A DNA stretch of 64,000 nucleotides, taken from CAVXZE01 sp963766175 (GTDB taxonomy: Bacteria > Myxococcota_A > UBA9160 > UBA6930). A program made the translations under genes and the position numbers. The number at the start of each line of letters is the position of its first letter. Position 1 is the stretch's first letter. Below, one piece after another: positions 53,501 to 61,112 of this stretch. Location: positions 124,001-188,000 of the forward strand of contig CAVXZE010000002.1 of assembly GCA_963766175.1 (NCBI GenBank), read 5' to 3'. The notes under the pieces were generated by a model that searched no databases, was not told the origin of the DNA, and saw only the letters and a program-made list of their open reading frames with translations.

Positions 53501-53605
53501 CACCCGATTCCGGTTCCGGAGCAGATAGAGGAGCAGGCGCAGGGGCGTGGCGTGGAGCGCGACAGGGCGACCCTCCCTGCGGAACTCCTGGAGGGCCTCG
53601 TCCAC
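50552..53605 (-). CDS. Large signal-transduction ATPase regulator: winged helix, AAA_16/STAND ATPase, TPR-like repeats
   Basis: 1017 aa from GTG 53605. Residues 1-90: OmpR-type wHTH (LLLYLLRNRNRVIPKEELLD, TVETLRGRGYRLIAP). Residues 110-400: P-loop LLAGEAGIGKTRTAEEF, ILIVDDLHWASGSS (Walker B), LLLGTYRDVEVD. The remaining 600 residues are helical repeats. This is the MalT/AfsR-like STAND layout with an OmpR-type DNA-binding head. The in-frame sequence before GTG (VFAFGGFEVDEA) matches the missing first strand of the wHTH, yet has no ATG/GTG/TTG; CTG 53647 is the nearest candidate. The ligand is unknown. Confidence 0.85.
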   Translation of the reverse strand: MDEALQEFRREGRPVALHATPLRLLLYLLRNRNRVIPKEELLDQVWPEAVVSEDALFSALKEIRRALGETGSKEHTVETLRGRGYRLIAPVEEQHAAALSSAHPTRVNDFVGRSGVLAQLDASLEDAEAGRGRIVLLAGEAGIGKTRTAEEFAAAARSRGVPVHAAWCCEEKGAPPYWPWVQILRGLVDGRGGGAMGSELATEAARVARIVPEIRERLPDLPEAPAEADPEEARFRLFDAIAGFLGRVSAREARILIVDDLHWASGSSLQLLEFLAHEIASMRILLLGTYRDVEVDRDHPLAGSLAELARRDVCVRIPMEGLDADEVRELVHRLAGLDPPEDLVVEMLEKSDGNPFFIRELVSLLAEQHAESGPMDAADRELVVPAGVREVISGRLRRLSPACNEALEIASVVGREFTMEILEAASGLGRESLAEALDEAQRAGLIDEASSGGYRFAHALTQEAVYAEQGAHRRAQLHGRVGEALERLHAADPDPHLADLARHFSSARDAEKTLDYAIRAGHRAMDQLAFEEAASLYARALRAFDQLGRSEVEERGQILLALGRASLWSDDLVAAKRILAEAAAAGRASGSASLLARTAPARLGATDPEVSALLEETLERLPAERDPPHRERLLSRLGATLWYSQPSRATRLLDQALAASHGLAEDATLARTLLERAVALDGPDTTEEVVAHHDELLPLAVGMGDEALAFQSHRYRGEYLLARGDMIALDSEIEAMRRLVERRDTLLGRALVAGLDGMRALLEGRFEQAEVFVRQGLGLLLRNPDPAALARAGGQLAVLLLQCGRFEELGGVLEQLNTRFPDLLLARCAKARFECETGQPERARSFFETLAAREFSPLPQDASWLLSMALLSEVCQELGDTDCGAQLYGSLRPYHALAASAAESAFYGSISHHLGGLATLLSESVAAAAHFETALEMHSRMGARPWLAYTQHDFARMLLADGKARDRNRARELAGEALDTARELGMVRLAERAEVLQREIQSAIPLRARRRFWSLRA

Positions 53606-53828
53606 CTCGAAGCCCCCGAACGCAAAGACGGTCGACTGATCCTCCAGCTGCCTTCTCCCGGCAGCGGTAGGGGACGAGCGGTAGGCAGCGGGGACCCGCC
53701 CTGCTAGGCCCCTGGTATCCCAGGAACGTCCCCAACTCCTGCCAAGATGATTTTCTCACGATCCGCTCAAATCTGTCCAGTGGCGATTTCGCGATCAGGC
53801 GGCTCGCCCATTAGATGGAGAAAAGAGA

Positions 53829-54182
53829 ATGTGTAAATTCATCGCCCTGGCGGTCCTGGCTCTTTTCATTGCGAGCAGCGCATCGGCCGTCCCGCCCGTC
53901 ACCATCGAGAAAAATTCGGATGGGAGCGGCTGGGCTACGGGTAGCCCAGCCGCCGTACTGGCAAGCGGCGGTAGCGTGGATTGCTTCACCCTGGACGGCA
54001 TGGCCTTCTGCGCCATCAATGAGGCGGGCGGCGAGCATGCGGTTTGCCTGACCAGCGATCCGGAGCACCTCGCGGCCGTGCGCGGGCTGCCTGGCTGCTT
54101 CGGCATCTACATGGAGTTCGACGCCCTCGCCAACTGCACGCGGCTCATAACGCAGATGGGTTCGGATTATCATCCGCAATGA
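53829..54182 (+). CDS. Small exported cysteine-containing protein of unknown function
   Basis: 117 aa; GGAGAAAAGAGA precedes the ATG. Clear signal peptide (FIALAVLALFIASSASA then VPP). The mature protein of about 97 residues has five cysteines (DCFTLDGMAFC, AVCLTSD, GCFGIYMEF, ANCTRL), enough for two disulfides. No family recognised. Probably periplasmic or secreted. A membrane-anchored hypothetical gene follows 70 bases later on the same strand. Confidence 0.65.
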   Translation: MCKFIALAVLALFIASSASAVPPVTIEKNSDGSGWATGSPAAVLASGGSVDCFTLDGMAFCAINEAGGEHAVCLTSDPEHLAAVRGLPGCFGIYMEFDALANCTRLITQMGSDYHPQ

Positions 54183-54252
54183 ACGACCCGCGGGGGCAGC
54201 GGGAGGAATAGAGCCTCCCGCTGCCTCTTCGCCTGTTGGGAAGGAGCATCCC

Positions 54253-54807
54253 ATGTTTCGAAACGCTGCGATCGGACTCGTTGCGTTCCTTGCGGGTCTT
54301 CTCACCGCCTACCTACTGTTCCATTCGGCCACCACGCTCCCCGAGGTGGCGATGGATAAGGTGGACATGCGGTTCGACGCGGTCGACGAGGCGTTGGCCG
54401 CCCTGGAGGGAACGCTTCGCAGTGAAGCGTCCCGCTCCGACGTGGGGCTCCTGAGCCCCATCCAGGTCGAGTCGGCCGGAAACGCACTCGAGCAAGAGAT
54501 CGTGCTGATGCACGAGGAACTCCGTGGGATCCTGAAAGCGCTGGAGGCACGCCACGAGCTCTTGCCCGAGACCGAGGGTCGGCAGGACCCGCAGAGGAGC
54601 GCTGCCATCCACGAGGCGCAGCAACGTTCCTGGGATGTCGTGGACGGCGCGCTCGCGGCGCAGCGTTGGACGCGCAAGGACACGAGAGACCTCTTCGCTT
54701 CGTGGACCGAGCTGTCACCTCCACAGCGACAGGAGCTCCTCGGAGCCCTTTTCGCCGCGGTGAATCGCAAAGAGATCGAGATGGAAGACGAGAACGGTCT
54801 CTTCTGA
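54253..54807 (+). CDS. Membrane-anchored periplasmic helical protein of unknown function
   Basis: 184 aa. ATG 54253 after GGAAGGAGCATCCC. One N-terminal helix (AAIGLVAFLAGLLTAYLLF), then an all-helical acidic domain (DMRFDAVDEALAALEGTL, LMHEELRGILKALEARHELL). The last third, RKDTRDLFASWTELSPPQRQ and ELLGALFAAVN, faintly resembles Spy/CpxP-like stress chaperones, but the LTxxQ motif is not conserved. Convergent with the two-component kinase gene. Confidence 0.6.
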   Translation: MFRNAAIGLVAFLAGLLTAYLLFHSATTLPEVAMDKVDMRFDAVDEALAALEGTLRSEASRSDVGLLSPIQVESAGNALEQEIVLMHEELRGILKALEARHELLPETEGRQDPQRSAAIHEAQQRSWDVVDGALAAQRWTRKDTRDLFASWTELSPPQRQELLGALFAAVNRKEIEMEDENGLF

Positions 54808-54884
54808 GTGTGCGCGAGCCATTCTGGTGCTTCACTGAACAGTGTTCTGCTCCCCGTCGTCCATCGAGCAGCCCCCCTCGAGCC

Positions 54885-56945
54885 TTATGCAGCGCGGAAG
54901 TCGATGCTGACCTCGAAGCCGCTACCCTCGGCGTTGCGGCCGGAGATCGCGGCACCCATCCGCTCGACCAGGCCCTTGACCAGTGCCAGGCCGATCCCGG
55001 TGCCCTTGGTGCGGCGGGTGAGCTCGGTCTCGCCGCGGAAGAAGGGCTCGAAGAGGCGGGGGAGATGTCGGGGGGCGACGCCGGGACCCCGGTCGCGAAC
55101 CAGCACCGCGACTCCACCGTCGCGGCGCCGGCACTCCACGGAAATCAGACGCTGCGGTGACTCTCGGGCGTACTTGATCGCGTTGTCCACCAGGTTGAAG
55201 AGCACCTGGAGGAGCGCGTCGCGGTCGTAGCGGACCGGTGGGAGATCGGGGTCGGACTCCACCTGCAAGGTGAACCCCTCGCTCTCGGCGTGGGGCCGGA
55301 GCAGGTCGGCCATCTCCTCCACCACGGCACCCAGCGAGCCAACGACGAGATTCATCTGCCGGGTGCCCTTCTCGAGACGGGAGAACTCGAGCACGTTGTT
55401 GATGAGTCGGCTCAGCCGCTCGGACTCCGAGGTGATGGTGCCGTAGTACTCCTGTCGCTTGTGCTCGGAGGGTACGATTCCGTCCCGCAGCATCTCGGCG
55501 TACATGCGAATCGCGGTGAGCGGCGTCTTGAGCTCGTGGGAGACGGCGGCGACGAAGTTGTTGCGCCGCTCGGCGAACCCCACCGTCACCCCCACCATCC
55601 GGTAGAGCGCAAAGAGACCGGCGGAGCCAGCCAGCAGCAGCAGGATCGAGAGGAGATAGACGCTTCCCACTCCCGATCCGTCCGCGAGGGGCGCGAGCTG
55701 GAGGCCGACGGCCAGGTCGTCGAAGGGCTCGGCGAAGCGGTGTCGGTAGGCGTAGCTGTCCCCCGGATCGCCGGCAACCGCCTCCTCCAGCTGTGTCGTG
55801 AACACCAGGCTCGCCCGGGGAAGGGCGCCGTCTCCCAGGGTCTCCCGGCGCAGGAAGTCGCTCAGCTTGGGAAGATCGACCACCAGTCCCTGACGGTATC
55901 CCTGGTCGTCGACCAGCACCGTGCGGTAGAGGAGGAGGTGCCTCTCGTCGATGGCGCGACCGATCAGCGGGTCCAGCGCGATCCGCACCGTCTCGAGCCG
56001 GATCGGCGAGCTGGCGGCTGCGATCGTCGCACTCAGCGGGGCGGCGCTCTCGCCCTCCAGCCCTCTCTCCGAGGGCTCCTCTGCGAAGTCGAGCTCCGCC
56101 TCTCTCTCGACGATCTCCGCTCTCGGAGGCGCGGCCTGGACCTTCATCTTTCCCACACCGACCTGTGACGGAGCCGCCGGAGCATCGGCCCGCGCCCAAC
56201 GCTCGGGAGCGGGTGCCTGTGCCATCCGTTTCGGAGCGGCGGATCGCTCCACCTCCGTGACCTTCTGGCTGCGGGAGGCGCGCCCGAGTGCGCCGCGGTT
56301 GAGCGACTGGATGGCGTCGTAGGCCGAGGCGAGCTCTTCCTTCTGTGGCTTCGCTTCCTCCCCGTCATCCCGGTCGAGTTCGCGGGCGCGCCCGGGCTTC
56401 CGGTCTTCTCGATCGTCCAGCAGTGAGACCGTGGTTCCGGGAGGCTGCTCCTGGTCGGCGGGCTCGACCGTTTCCGGCGTGGGGCGCCGTGGCGCAGCCC
56501 AGTAGGCCGTCACCATCTGCAAAGTCGCGTCGGCGGACCGGAGCGCGGCGACGGTCGGCCGGTAGTCGCCGGCCGCCCTCGCGGCCTCCTCGTCCCGCGG
56601 GCGAAGCGGGCTGTGCACGCTCCCGTCGGGGTCGATCTGGAAATACCCGACCACGAAGTCTCGATCGGGTGGATCCGCCAGCGCTGAGCGCGCCAGGGCG
56701 CCGCCGCCGGCCACCGCACCCTCGGGTGTGTAGTAAAAACGGTACTGCCCGAAGGGGCGCTCCTCTTCGCGGGAGAGAAACTCCGAGAGCGAGCGCTCCA
56801 TCTCGTCGAAAACCCGCTCGGCCACGGTCCGATGCCGGGCAGCTCTCTCGACGGCGACGCTCTCCAGTGCGCGGCGCACCAGGAGACCGGTCGGCACCAG
56901 CAGGGCCACTGCGAGCAGCGCAAAGACGATACGGATTCGCTTCAA
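54885..56945 (-). CDS. Sensor histidine kinase with large periplasmic domain
   Basis: 686 aa. TM1 residues 5-25, about 400 periplasmic residues in two folded parts separated by a 130-residue charged Pro/Glu/Arg-rich spacer, TM2 (VYLLSILLLLAGSAGLFALY), then HisKA (FVAAVSHELKTPLTAIRMYA), N box LFNLVDNAIKYA, G1 DRGPGVAP, F box FEPFFRGE and G2 GTGIGLALVKGL. There is no HAMP domain. Its regulator ends 7 bases upstream in the same operon. The shared promoter with the VWA/PspA operon suggests an envelope signal (inference). Confidence 0.92.
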   Translation of the reverse strand: MKRIRIVFALLAVALLVPTGLLVRRALESVAVERAARHRTVAERVFDEMERSLSEFLSREEERPFGQYRFYYTPEGAVAGGGALARSALADPPDRDFVVGYFQIDPDGSVHSPLRPRDEEAARAAGDYRPTVAALRSADATLQMVTAYWAAPRRPTPETVEPADQEQPPGTTVSLLDDREDRKPGRARELDRDDGEEAKPQKEELASAYDAIQSLNRGALGRASRSQKVTEVERSAAPKRMAQAPAPERWARADAPAAPSQVGVGKMKVQAAPPRAEIVEREAELDFAEEPSERGLEGESAAPLSATIAAASSPIRLETVRIALDPLIGRAIDERHLLLYRTVLVDDQGYRQGLVVDLPKLSDFLRRETLGDGALPRASLVFTTQLEEAVAGDPGDSYAYRHRFAEPFDDLAVGLQLAPLADGSGVGSVYLLSILLLLAGSAGLFALYRMVGVTVGFAERRNNFVAAVSHELKTPLTAIRMYAEMLRDGIVPSEHKRQEYYGTITSESERLSRLINNVLEFSRLEKGTRQMNLVVGSLGAVVEEMADLLRPHAESEGFTLQVESDPDLPPVRYDRDALLQVLFNLVDNAIKYARESPQRLISVECRRRDGGVAVLVRDRGPGVAPRHLPRLFEPFFRGETELTRRTKGTGIGLALVKGLVERMGAAISGRNAEGSGFEVSIDFRAA

Positions 56946-56952
56946 GGGAACC

Positions 56953-57651
56953 TCATCCCGAGAACCTGTAGCCCTCGCCGCGGACCGTCTCGATCAGCTC
57001 CCGCGCCTCACCGAGCTTCTTGCGGAGCTTGGCGATGTGCATGTCGACGGTCCGCGTCTCGATCCGTTCGGGTGTGTCGAAGCCCCAGACCTCTGCGAGC
57101 AGGGTCCGCCGGCTGACGATCCGACCCTTCTCCCGAGCAAAGAGCGCCAGCATCTCCACCTCCCGGCGCGAGAGCTCGGTCTCGGTTTCGCCGGAACGGG
57201 CGATTCGCCCGGCGGCATCGATCTGCCAGTCACCCATCTGGAAGGGTTCTTCGCATGGCCGTTCGAGCTTTCCGGACCGGCGCAGCAAGGCCTCGACCCG
57301 GGCCAGCAGCTCGGAGATCGAGAAGGGCTTGGTCACGTAGTCGTCACTGCCGCAGCGGAAGCCGCGCAGCACGTCGTCCTCGGCGCCGAGGGCCGTCAGC
57401 ATCAAGATCGGCAGACGTGGCAGCTCCGCGCGCAGTTGCTCACAGACGTCGAAGCCGTTCATCCCGGGGAGCATGATGTCGAGGATCACCAGCTCGTACT
57501 GGCCGCTCCGTCCCTGTTTCAGCCCCTCCTCCCCGGTTCCGACTCCGGTCGGCTGGTAGCCGTGAAAGGCGAGGACGTCGCAGAGGCCCTGCCGGATGGC
57601 GCGCTCGTCCTCCACCACCAGAATCGCCGTCCTGGAATTCTCCATACTCAT
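56953..57651 (-). CDS. OmpR/PhoB-family response regulator
   Basis: 232 aa. Receiver: acidic pocket VVEDERAI, phospho-acceptor LVILDIMLPGMNG, LTALGAED and the lysine in DDYVTKPFS. The winged helix at residues 130-230 (LSRREVEMLALFAREKGRIV; RTVDMHIAKLRKKLG; VRGEGYRFSG) is complete. First gene of the regulator-kinase operon. Tandem CGTAAA boxes with an 11-bp period lie 37 bases upstream of its start, suitable for its own binding. Confidence 0.95.
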   Translation of the reverse strand: MSMENSRTAILVVEDERAIRQGLCDVLAFHGYQPTGVGTGEEGLKQGRSGQYELVILDIMLPGMNGFDVCEQLRAELPRLPILMLTALGAEDDVLRGFRCGSDDYVTKPFSISELLARVEALLRRSGKLERPCEEPFQMGDWQIDAAGRIARSGETETELSRREVEMLALFAREKGRIVSRRTLLAEVWGFDTPERIETRTVDMHIAKLRKKLGEARELIETVRGEGYRFSG

Positions 57652-57687
57652 TGCCCCTCAGAGTGTAGAAAATCGAGCGCCATTCTT

Positions 57688-57725
57688 CGTAAACCCAACG
57701 TAAATATCCGGTGTCTCTGTTTACG
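57688..57725. promoter_or_regulatory. Tandem CGTAAA boxes in the divergent promoter
   Basis: CGTAAA at 57688-57693 and 57699-57704 (11-bp period) plus an inverted TTTACG at 57720-57725. Two direct hexamers at 11 bp are the classic footprint of OmpR/PhoB-type dimers. The spacer separates the regulator-kinase operon from the VWA-PspA-like operon, so one site set could drive both. Confidence 0.6.
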
Positions 57726-57816
57726 GGCCTTTTGCCACGCCGGAGCGGGTTCTTCGGTATATCGGTCTGGAGCGCATCGGTGCGCTCGATACCGACCTTG
57801 AACGGAGGACATCACG

Positions 57817-59274
57817 ATGGATTCGAACCGCGTCGAAAGAAAGCGGCGTACACCGCTCTGGATCGCCATCAGCTTGCTGGTGCTGACCATCGGCCTGGGA
57901 GCGGCTGGGATCGCGCCGCACGCATCTCTCACCGGCGGCGGCAACAGCCAGAAAGGAGAGCTGCCGCTTCGCTTCCTGGCACCGGCTGGCGGCGTTGTCG
58001 GGTTCTCCGGACAGCTCGACAAGACGGCGGTGCTCGCCGGCGGTGACGGCCTGGTCCGCATCGAGCTCGCGATCCGCGGCGACGCCGCCCCCGGTGGTGA
58101 CGCAGAGAGCATGCCTTCGGATCTGGTCGTGGTGCTGGATCAATCCGGGTCGATGGCCGGCGAGAAGATCGTCCACGCGCGCGCCGCGATCCGTCAGCTG
58201 ATCTCGGCGCTCGGGCCCGAGGACCGCTTCGCCCTGGTGAGCTATTCCATCGGTGCGCACACCGCGATCCCCCTCTCGGCGGTTTCCGATCGGACGCGGG
58301 AGAGGTGGCGCGCGATCGTCGACGGGATCTCGATCGGCGGCGGCACCAACCTCTCGAGCGGTCTCGACCGGGGCCTCGACATCGTCGATGGCAACCGCCT
58401 CGGCGGGCGTATCCCGCGAATCATCCTGATCTCCGACGGTCTCGCCAACCAGGGAGACGTCTCGCTCTCCGGGCTACGCGCGCGTGCGCGCCGCGCGGCG
58501 GTGGGCGAGTACACCCTGACCACGATCGGTGTGGGGACCGACTTCGACGAGCAGCTGCTGGCGACCCTGGCCGACGCCGGAACCGGCAACTACTACTACA
58601 TCCAGCGCAGCTCCGACCTGGCGAAGATCTTCTCCGACGAGTTCGAGACCGCGCGCGAGAGCGTCGCCCGGGGCCTCGCCGTGACGGTCCGCCCGGCCGC
58701 GGGCGTCGAGGTCGTGGACGCGGCCGGTTACCCCTTGGAGCGCGGAGTGGAAGGCGAGACCGTCTTCCGCCCCGGCACGCTCTTCGCGGGACAGGACCGG
58801 CGTATCTGGGTCACGCTGCGAACCCGGTGGAGCTCGGAAGGGACCCGCGAGCTCGGCCGCTTCGCCCTGGACTACACCGAGGGGGATCAGCGGAAGTCGC
58901 TTCGCTTCAGCGAAGCTCCGCGAGTCGCCCTGGTCGCCGACGAGGGCTCGTTCTACGCCTCGGTGGACGAGGAGAGCTGGTCCCGGTCGGTGATCGTGGA
59001 CCAGTACAACGACCTGCGCCGCAAGGTCGCCGCGGAGCTCAAGACCGGCGATGCAAAGGCGGCGAGCAAGCGTATCGGAGCCTTTCGCGAGAAGACCGAG
59101 CAGATGAACGCGCGGATCAGGTCGGCGGAGGTCGAGGCGCAGCTCCAGGAGCTCGAGGGTCTGGCGGCCGAGGTCGAAGACCAGCTGACGGGAAAGACGG
59201 TGATGGCGCCGGCGCGTCTCAAGCAGATGCAGTCGCTCGGGTACAGCGCCGGGCGCGTTGGCGACCGCAAGTAG
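57817..59274 (+). CDS. Membrane-anchored von Willebrand factor A domain protein
   Basis: 485 aa; GGAGG is eight to nine bases before ATG 57817. One N-terminal helix (LWIAISLLVLTIGLGAAGIA), with the rest probably periplasmic. VWA domain, residues 100-290, with an intact MIDAS: DQSGSMAGEK (DxSxS), GGGTNLSSGL (Thr) and LISDGLANQG (Asp). A beta-rich region and a C-terminal helical bundle follow (EVEAQLQELEGLAAEVEDQL). VWA proteins mediate metal-dependent protein contacts. First gene of a three-gene operon with the PspA-like and membrane genes. Confidence 0.88.
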   Translation: MDSNRVERKRRTPLWIAISLLVLTIGLGAAGIAPHASLTGGGNSQKGELPLRFLAPAGGVVGFSGQLDKTAVLAGGDGLVRIELAIRGDAAPGGDAESMPSDLVVVLDQSGSMAGEKIVHARAAIRQLISALGPEDRFALVSYSIGAHTAIPLSAVSDRTRERWRAIVDGISIGGGTNLSSGLDRGLDIVDGNRLGGRIPRIILISDGLANQGDVSLSGLRARARRAAVGEYTLTTIGVGTDFDEQLLATLADAGTGNYYYIQRSSDLAKIFSDEFETARESVARGLAVTVRPAAGVEVVDAAGYPLERGVEGETVFRPGTLFAGQDRRIWVTLRTRWSSEGTRELGRFALDYTEGDQRKSLRFSEAPRVALVADEGSFYASVDEESWSRSVIVDQYNDLRRKVAAELKTGDAKAASKRIGAFREKTEQMNARIRSAEVEAQLQELEGLAAEVEDQLTGKTVMAPARLKQMQSLGYSAGRVGDRK

Positions 59275-59291
59275 CAAGAGGGAGAATGGAG

Positions 59292-59837
59292 ATGGCAATG
59301 AAACTGTTCGATCGAATGACCACACTGATCAAGGCCGACGCCCACGGTGTCGTGGATGCCCTGGAGGAGCGATCGCTCCTGCTGCGGCAGCACGTCCGCG
59401 AGGCCGAGCTCGAGCTGCTGCAGAAGCGAGGGCGGGTCGAGGCGCTGGCGGAGGAGGAGGCGAGACTTGACGACGAGCGGACGCGGTGCGGCAAGCGAGT
59501 CGCGGCGCTGGAAGAGGACATCGCCCTGGCCCTGGAGGGCGAGAAGGAAGACCTGGCGCGCTTCGCGATCCGCCGGATGATCCCCGAGCGACAAGAGCTC
59601 ACATCTCTCGAGCAGCAGATCGCCGAGGTGGGTGAGACCCGCGCCAAGCTCGCCGAGCGGCTGGAGGAGCAGGAGTCCCAGTACGAGTCCCTGCGCCAGC
59701 GAGCGCGCATCCACCTGGCCGAGGCGAGCCGCAACGACGACGATCTGCGGGGGCTCGCGCCGCCCGCGGTCGCCGACGAGGAAGTGGAGCTCGAGCTGCT
59801 CCGGCGACGCCAACAGCGCGCCGGGGGGGTGGCGTGA
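59292..59837 (+). CDS. PspA/IM30-like coiled-coil protein
   Basis: 181 aa, ATG 59292 chosen for GAGGGAG about seven bases upstream (59286 and 59298 are alternatives). It begins MKLFDRMTTLIKADAHGVVD, as PspA proteins do (amphipathic helix 0), then an almost continuous coiled coil; ALALEGEKEDLARFAIRRMI matches the PspA phrase in the central hairpin. It is shorter than E. coli PspA (222 aa), with truncated C-terminal helices. Predicted peripheral membrane-repair protein of the ESCRT-III/IM30 superfamily. Its stop overlaps the next start (TGATG). Confidence 0.75.
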   Translation: MAMKLFDRMTTLIKADAHGVVDALEERSLLLRQHVREAELELLQKRGRVEALAEEEARLDDERTRCGKRVAALEEDIALALEGEKEDLARFAIRRMIPERQELTSLEQQIAEVGETRAKLAERLEEQESQYESLRQRARIHLAEASRNDDDLRGLAPPAVADEEVELELLRRRQQRAGGVA

Positions 59838-60382
59838 TGCGCTGGAACGGATTCGCCCGAAGCCTCCTCTTCGCCGCCCTGGCTGCCGCGGCCTTCCCGA
59901 TCTTTGCCCTGGTCGCGGACCCGGTCCTCGGCTGGGCGCCGGCCCTCTCGCTCTACCTGGTCGGCATCGCGGCGGTCTACGCGGCGGGGCTCGCGCCTCG
60001 CCGCTCTCGCGCCGTCGTCGCCGCGGGGATCGCCTCGGCTCTGGGAGGCGGTGTCCTGCTCCTGGCGCCGGGCGTCGGAACCGTCGCCGCAGGCGCAGCG
60101 CTGATCGTGGGCGTGTGCCGGAGCGGGGTCCTGTATCGGTCGCGGCGGGCGCGCGCGCTGGTGATGGAGACTTGCCTGCTGGGCGGCGGCCTGGCTCTGG
60201 CGCGCTTCCTGGCCGGGCCGGACACGGCGCAGGTGGCCTTCGCGATCTGGGGCTTCTTCATGGTGCAGAGCTTCTTCTTCCTGCTGGGGGGAGTCGCGGA
60301 ACGGGCCGAGGCCACGGCCGGCCTCGATTCCTTCCAGGTGGCGCGCGCTCGGGCGCTTGCACTGATGGAGGGCGACGTATAG
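59837..60382 (+). CDS. Polytopic membrane protein, third gene of the VWA/PspA-like operon
   Basis: 181 aa. ATG 59837 shares a base with the PspA-like stop (TGATG), giving tight coupling. Four to five hydrophobic segments: SLLFAALAAAAFPIFALV, LSLYLVGIAAVYAAGL, AAGIASALGGGVLLLA, and FAIWGFFMVQSFFFLLGGV. Basic loops (APRRSRAVV; YRSRRARA) place the N-terminus inside. No family recognised; likely the membrane dock for the PspA-like protein (inference from the coupling). The 185-bp palindrome begins four bases after its stop. Confidence 0.7.
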   Translation: MRWNGFARSLLFAALAAAAFPIFALVADPVLGWAPALSLYLVGIAAVYAAGLAPRRSRAVVAAGIASALGGGVLLLAPGVGTVAAGAALIVGVCRSGVLYRSRRARALVMETCLLGGGLALARFLAGPDTAQVAFAIWGFFMVQSFFFLLGGVAERAEATAGLDSFQVARARALALMEGDV

Positions 60383-60386
60383 ATGG

Positions 60387-60571
60387 CTAGCCTGCGTTTC
60401 TCACCGGGTCGCGTAGCGAGGCCGTCGAGAGTGCCGCAGATTCGCGGCCCTCGGACCGGAGGGGGCCGAAGGCGTACTTGGCAGTACGCCGAGGCGGCCG
60501 GAGGGAGAAGGTCGCGAATCTGTGGTGCTGTCGGCGGCCGCAGTAGCGAGCTGGTGGGAAATGCAGGCTAG
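60387..60571. repeat. 185-bp long imperfect palindrome (MITE/REP-like element)
   Basis: The ends CTAGCCTGC and GCAGGCTAG are exact inverted repeats, followed inwards by GTTTCTCACC against GGTGGGAAAT and by CAGATTCGCGGCC against GGTCGCGAATCTG. The centre is a perfect hairpin GGCGTACT-TGGC-AGTACGCC at 60471-60490, within one base of the geometric midpoint. The whole element could fold into one cruciform or RNA hairpin. A partial right end occurs at 19393-19424. No transposase is present, so it is a non-autonomous repeat. Confidence 0.8.
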
Positions 60572-61112
60572 GCCGAGGCGCCGGGAGCTCGCCGGATTGA
60601 TCGCGCTCTTCGCCGCCTTCGCAGTACTCGCGCGCTTCGGAGGTGCGGGGCTCACCAGGCCTCCGCTTCCGGACCTCGCGAGTCCGCGCCTCGGGGAGGC
60701 GCCGGAGTGGAGCCTGCCGGCGACGGGCGAGGAGACCCACCGCCTGGCGGGCGATCCGGACCAGGTCGTGCTCTTGAACTTCTGGGCGACCTGGTGTGCA
60801 CCTTGCCGGGAGGAGCTCCCCACCCTGGAGGCGCTGCACCGGGAGCTCGGCGACGATGGCCTGGCGATCGTCGGGGTGAACGTCGATCCGGGAGATGCGG
60901 AGCGCATCCGGCGCTTCGCCGAGCAGAAGGGCCTCAGCTTCCGCGTCCTGCACGATCCCGAGCAGCGGGTCGCCGGCAGCTACCACGTCCGGGGCTATCC
61001 CACCACCGTAGTGATCGATCGCGCTGGTCGGATCGTGCTCTCGGAGCTCGGCGCCTGGGACTGGAGCCATCCGGACGCGGTGGCGTGGCTGCGCGAGCTC
61101 CTGGCTCAGTAG
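60561..61112 (+). CDS. TlpA/ResA-like membrane-anchored thiol-disulfide oxidoreductase
   Basis: 183 aa from ATG 60561. N-terminal anchor (LAGLIALFAAFAVLARF), then a thioredoxin fold: VVLLNFWATWCAPCREELP (CAPC active site), GVNVDPGD, HVRGYPTTVVIDRAG (cis-Pro). A periplasmic reductant, often for cytochrome c maturation. Both its start codon and its only candidate RBS (GGTGGGAAATG) lie inside the palindromic repeat, so the repeat insertion created or replaced the 5' end. Convergently overlaps the PNPOx-like gene by 7 bases. Confidence 0.88.
   Translation: MQARPRRRELAGLIALFAAFAVLARFGGAGLTRPPLPDLASPRLGEAPEWSLPATGEETHRLAGDPDQVVLLNFWATWCAPCREELPTLEALHRELGDDGLAIVGVNVDPGDAERIRRFAEQKGLSFRVLHDPEQRVAGSYHVRGYPTTVVIDRAGRIVLSELGAWDWSHPDAVAWLRELLAQ

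Noticed and set aside
60383..60571. Small protein frame inside the palindrome
   Set aside because: Composition follows the repeat; no RBS of its own and no family features.
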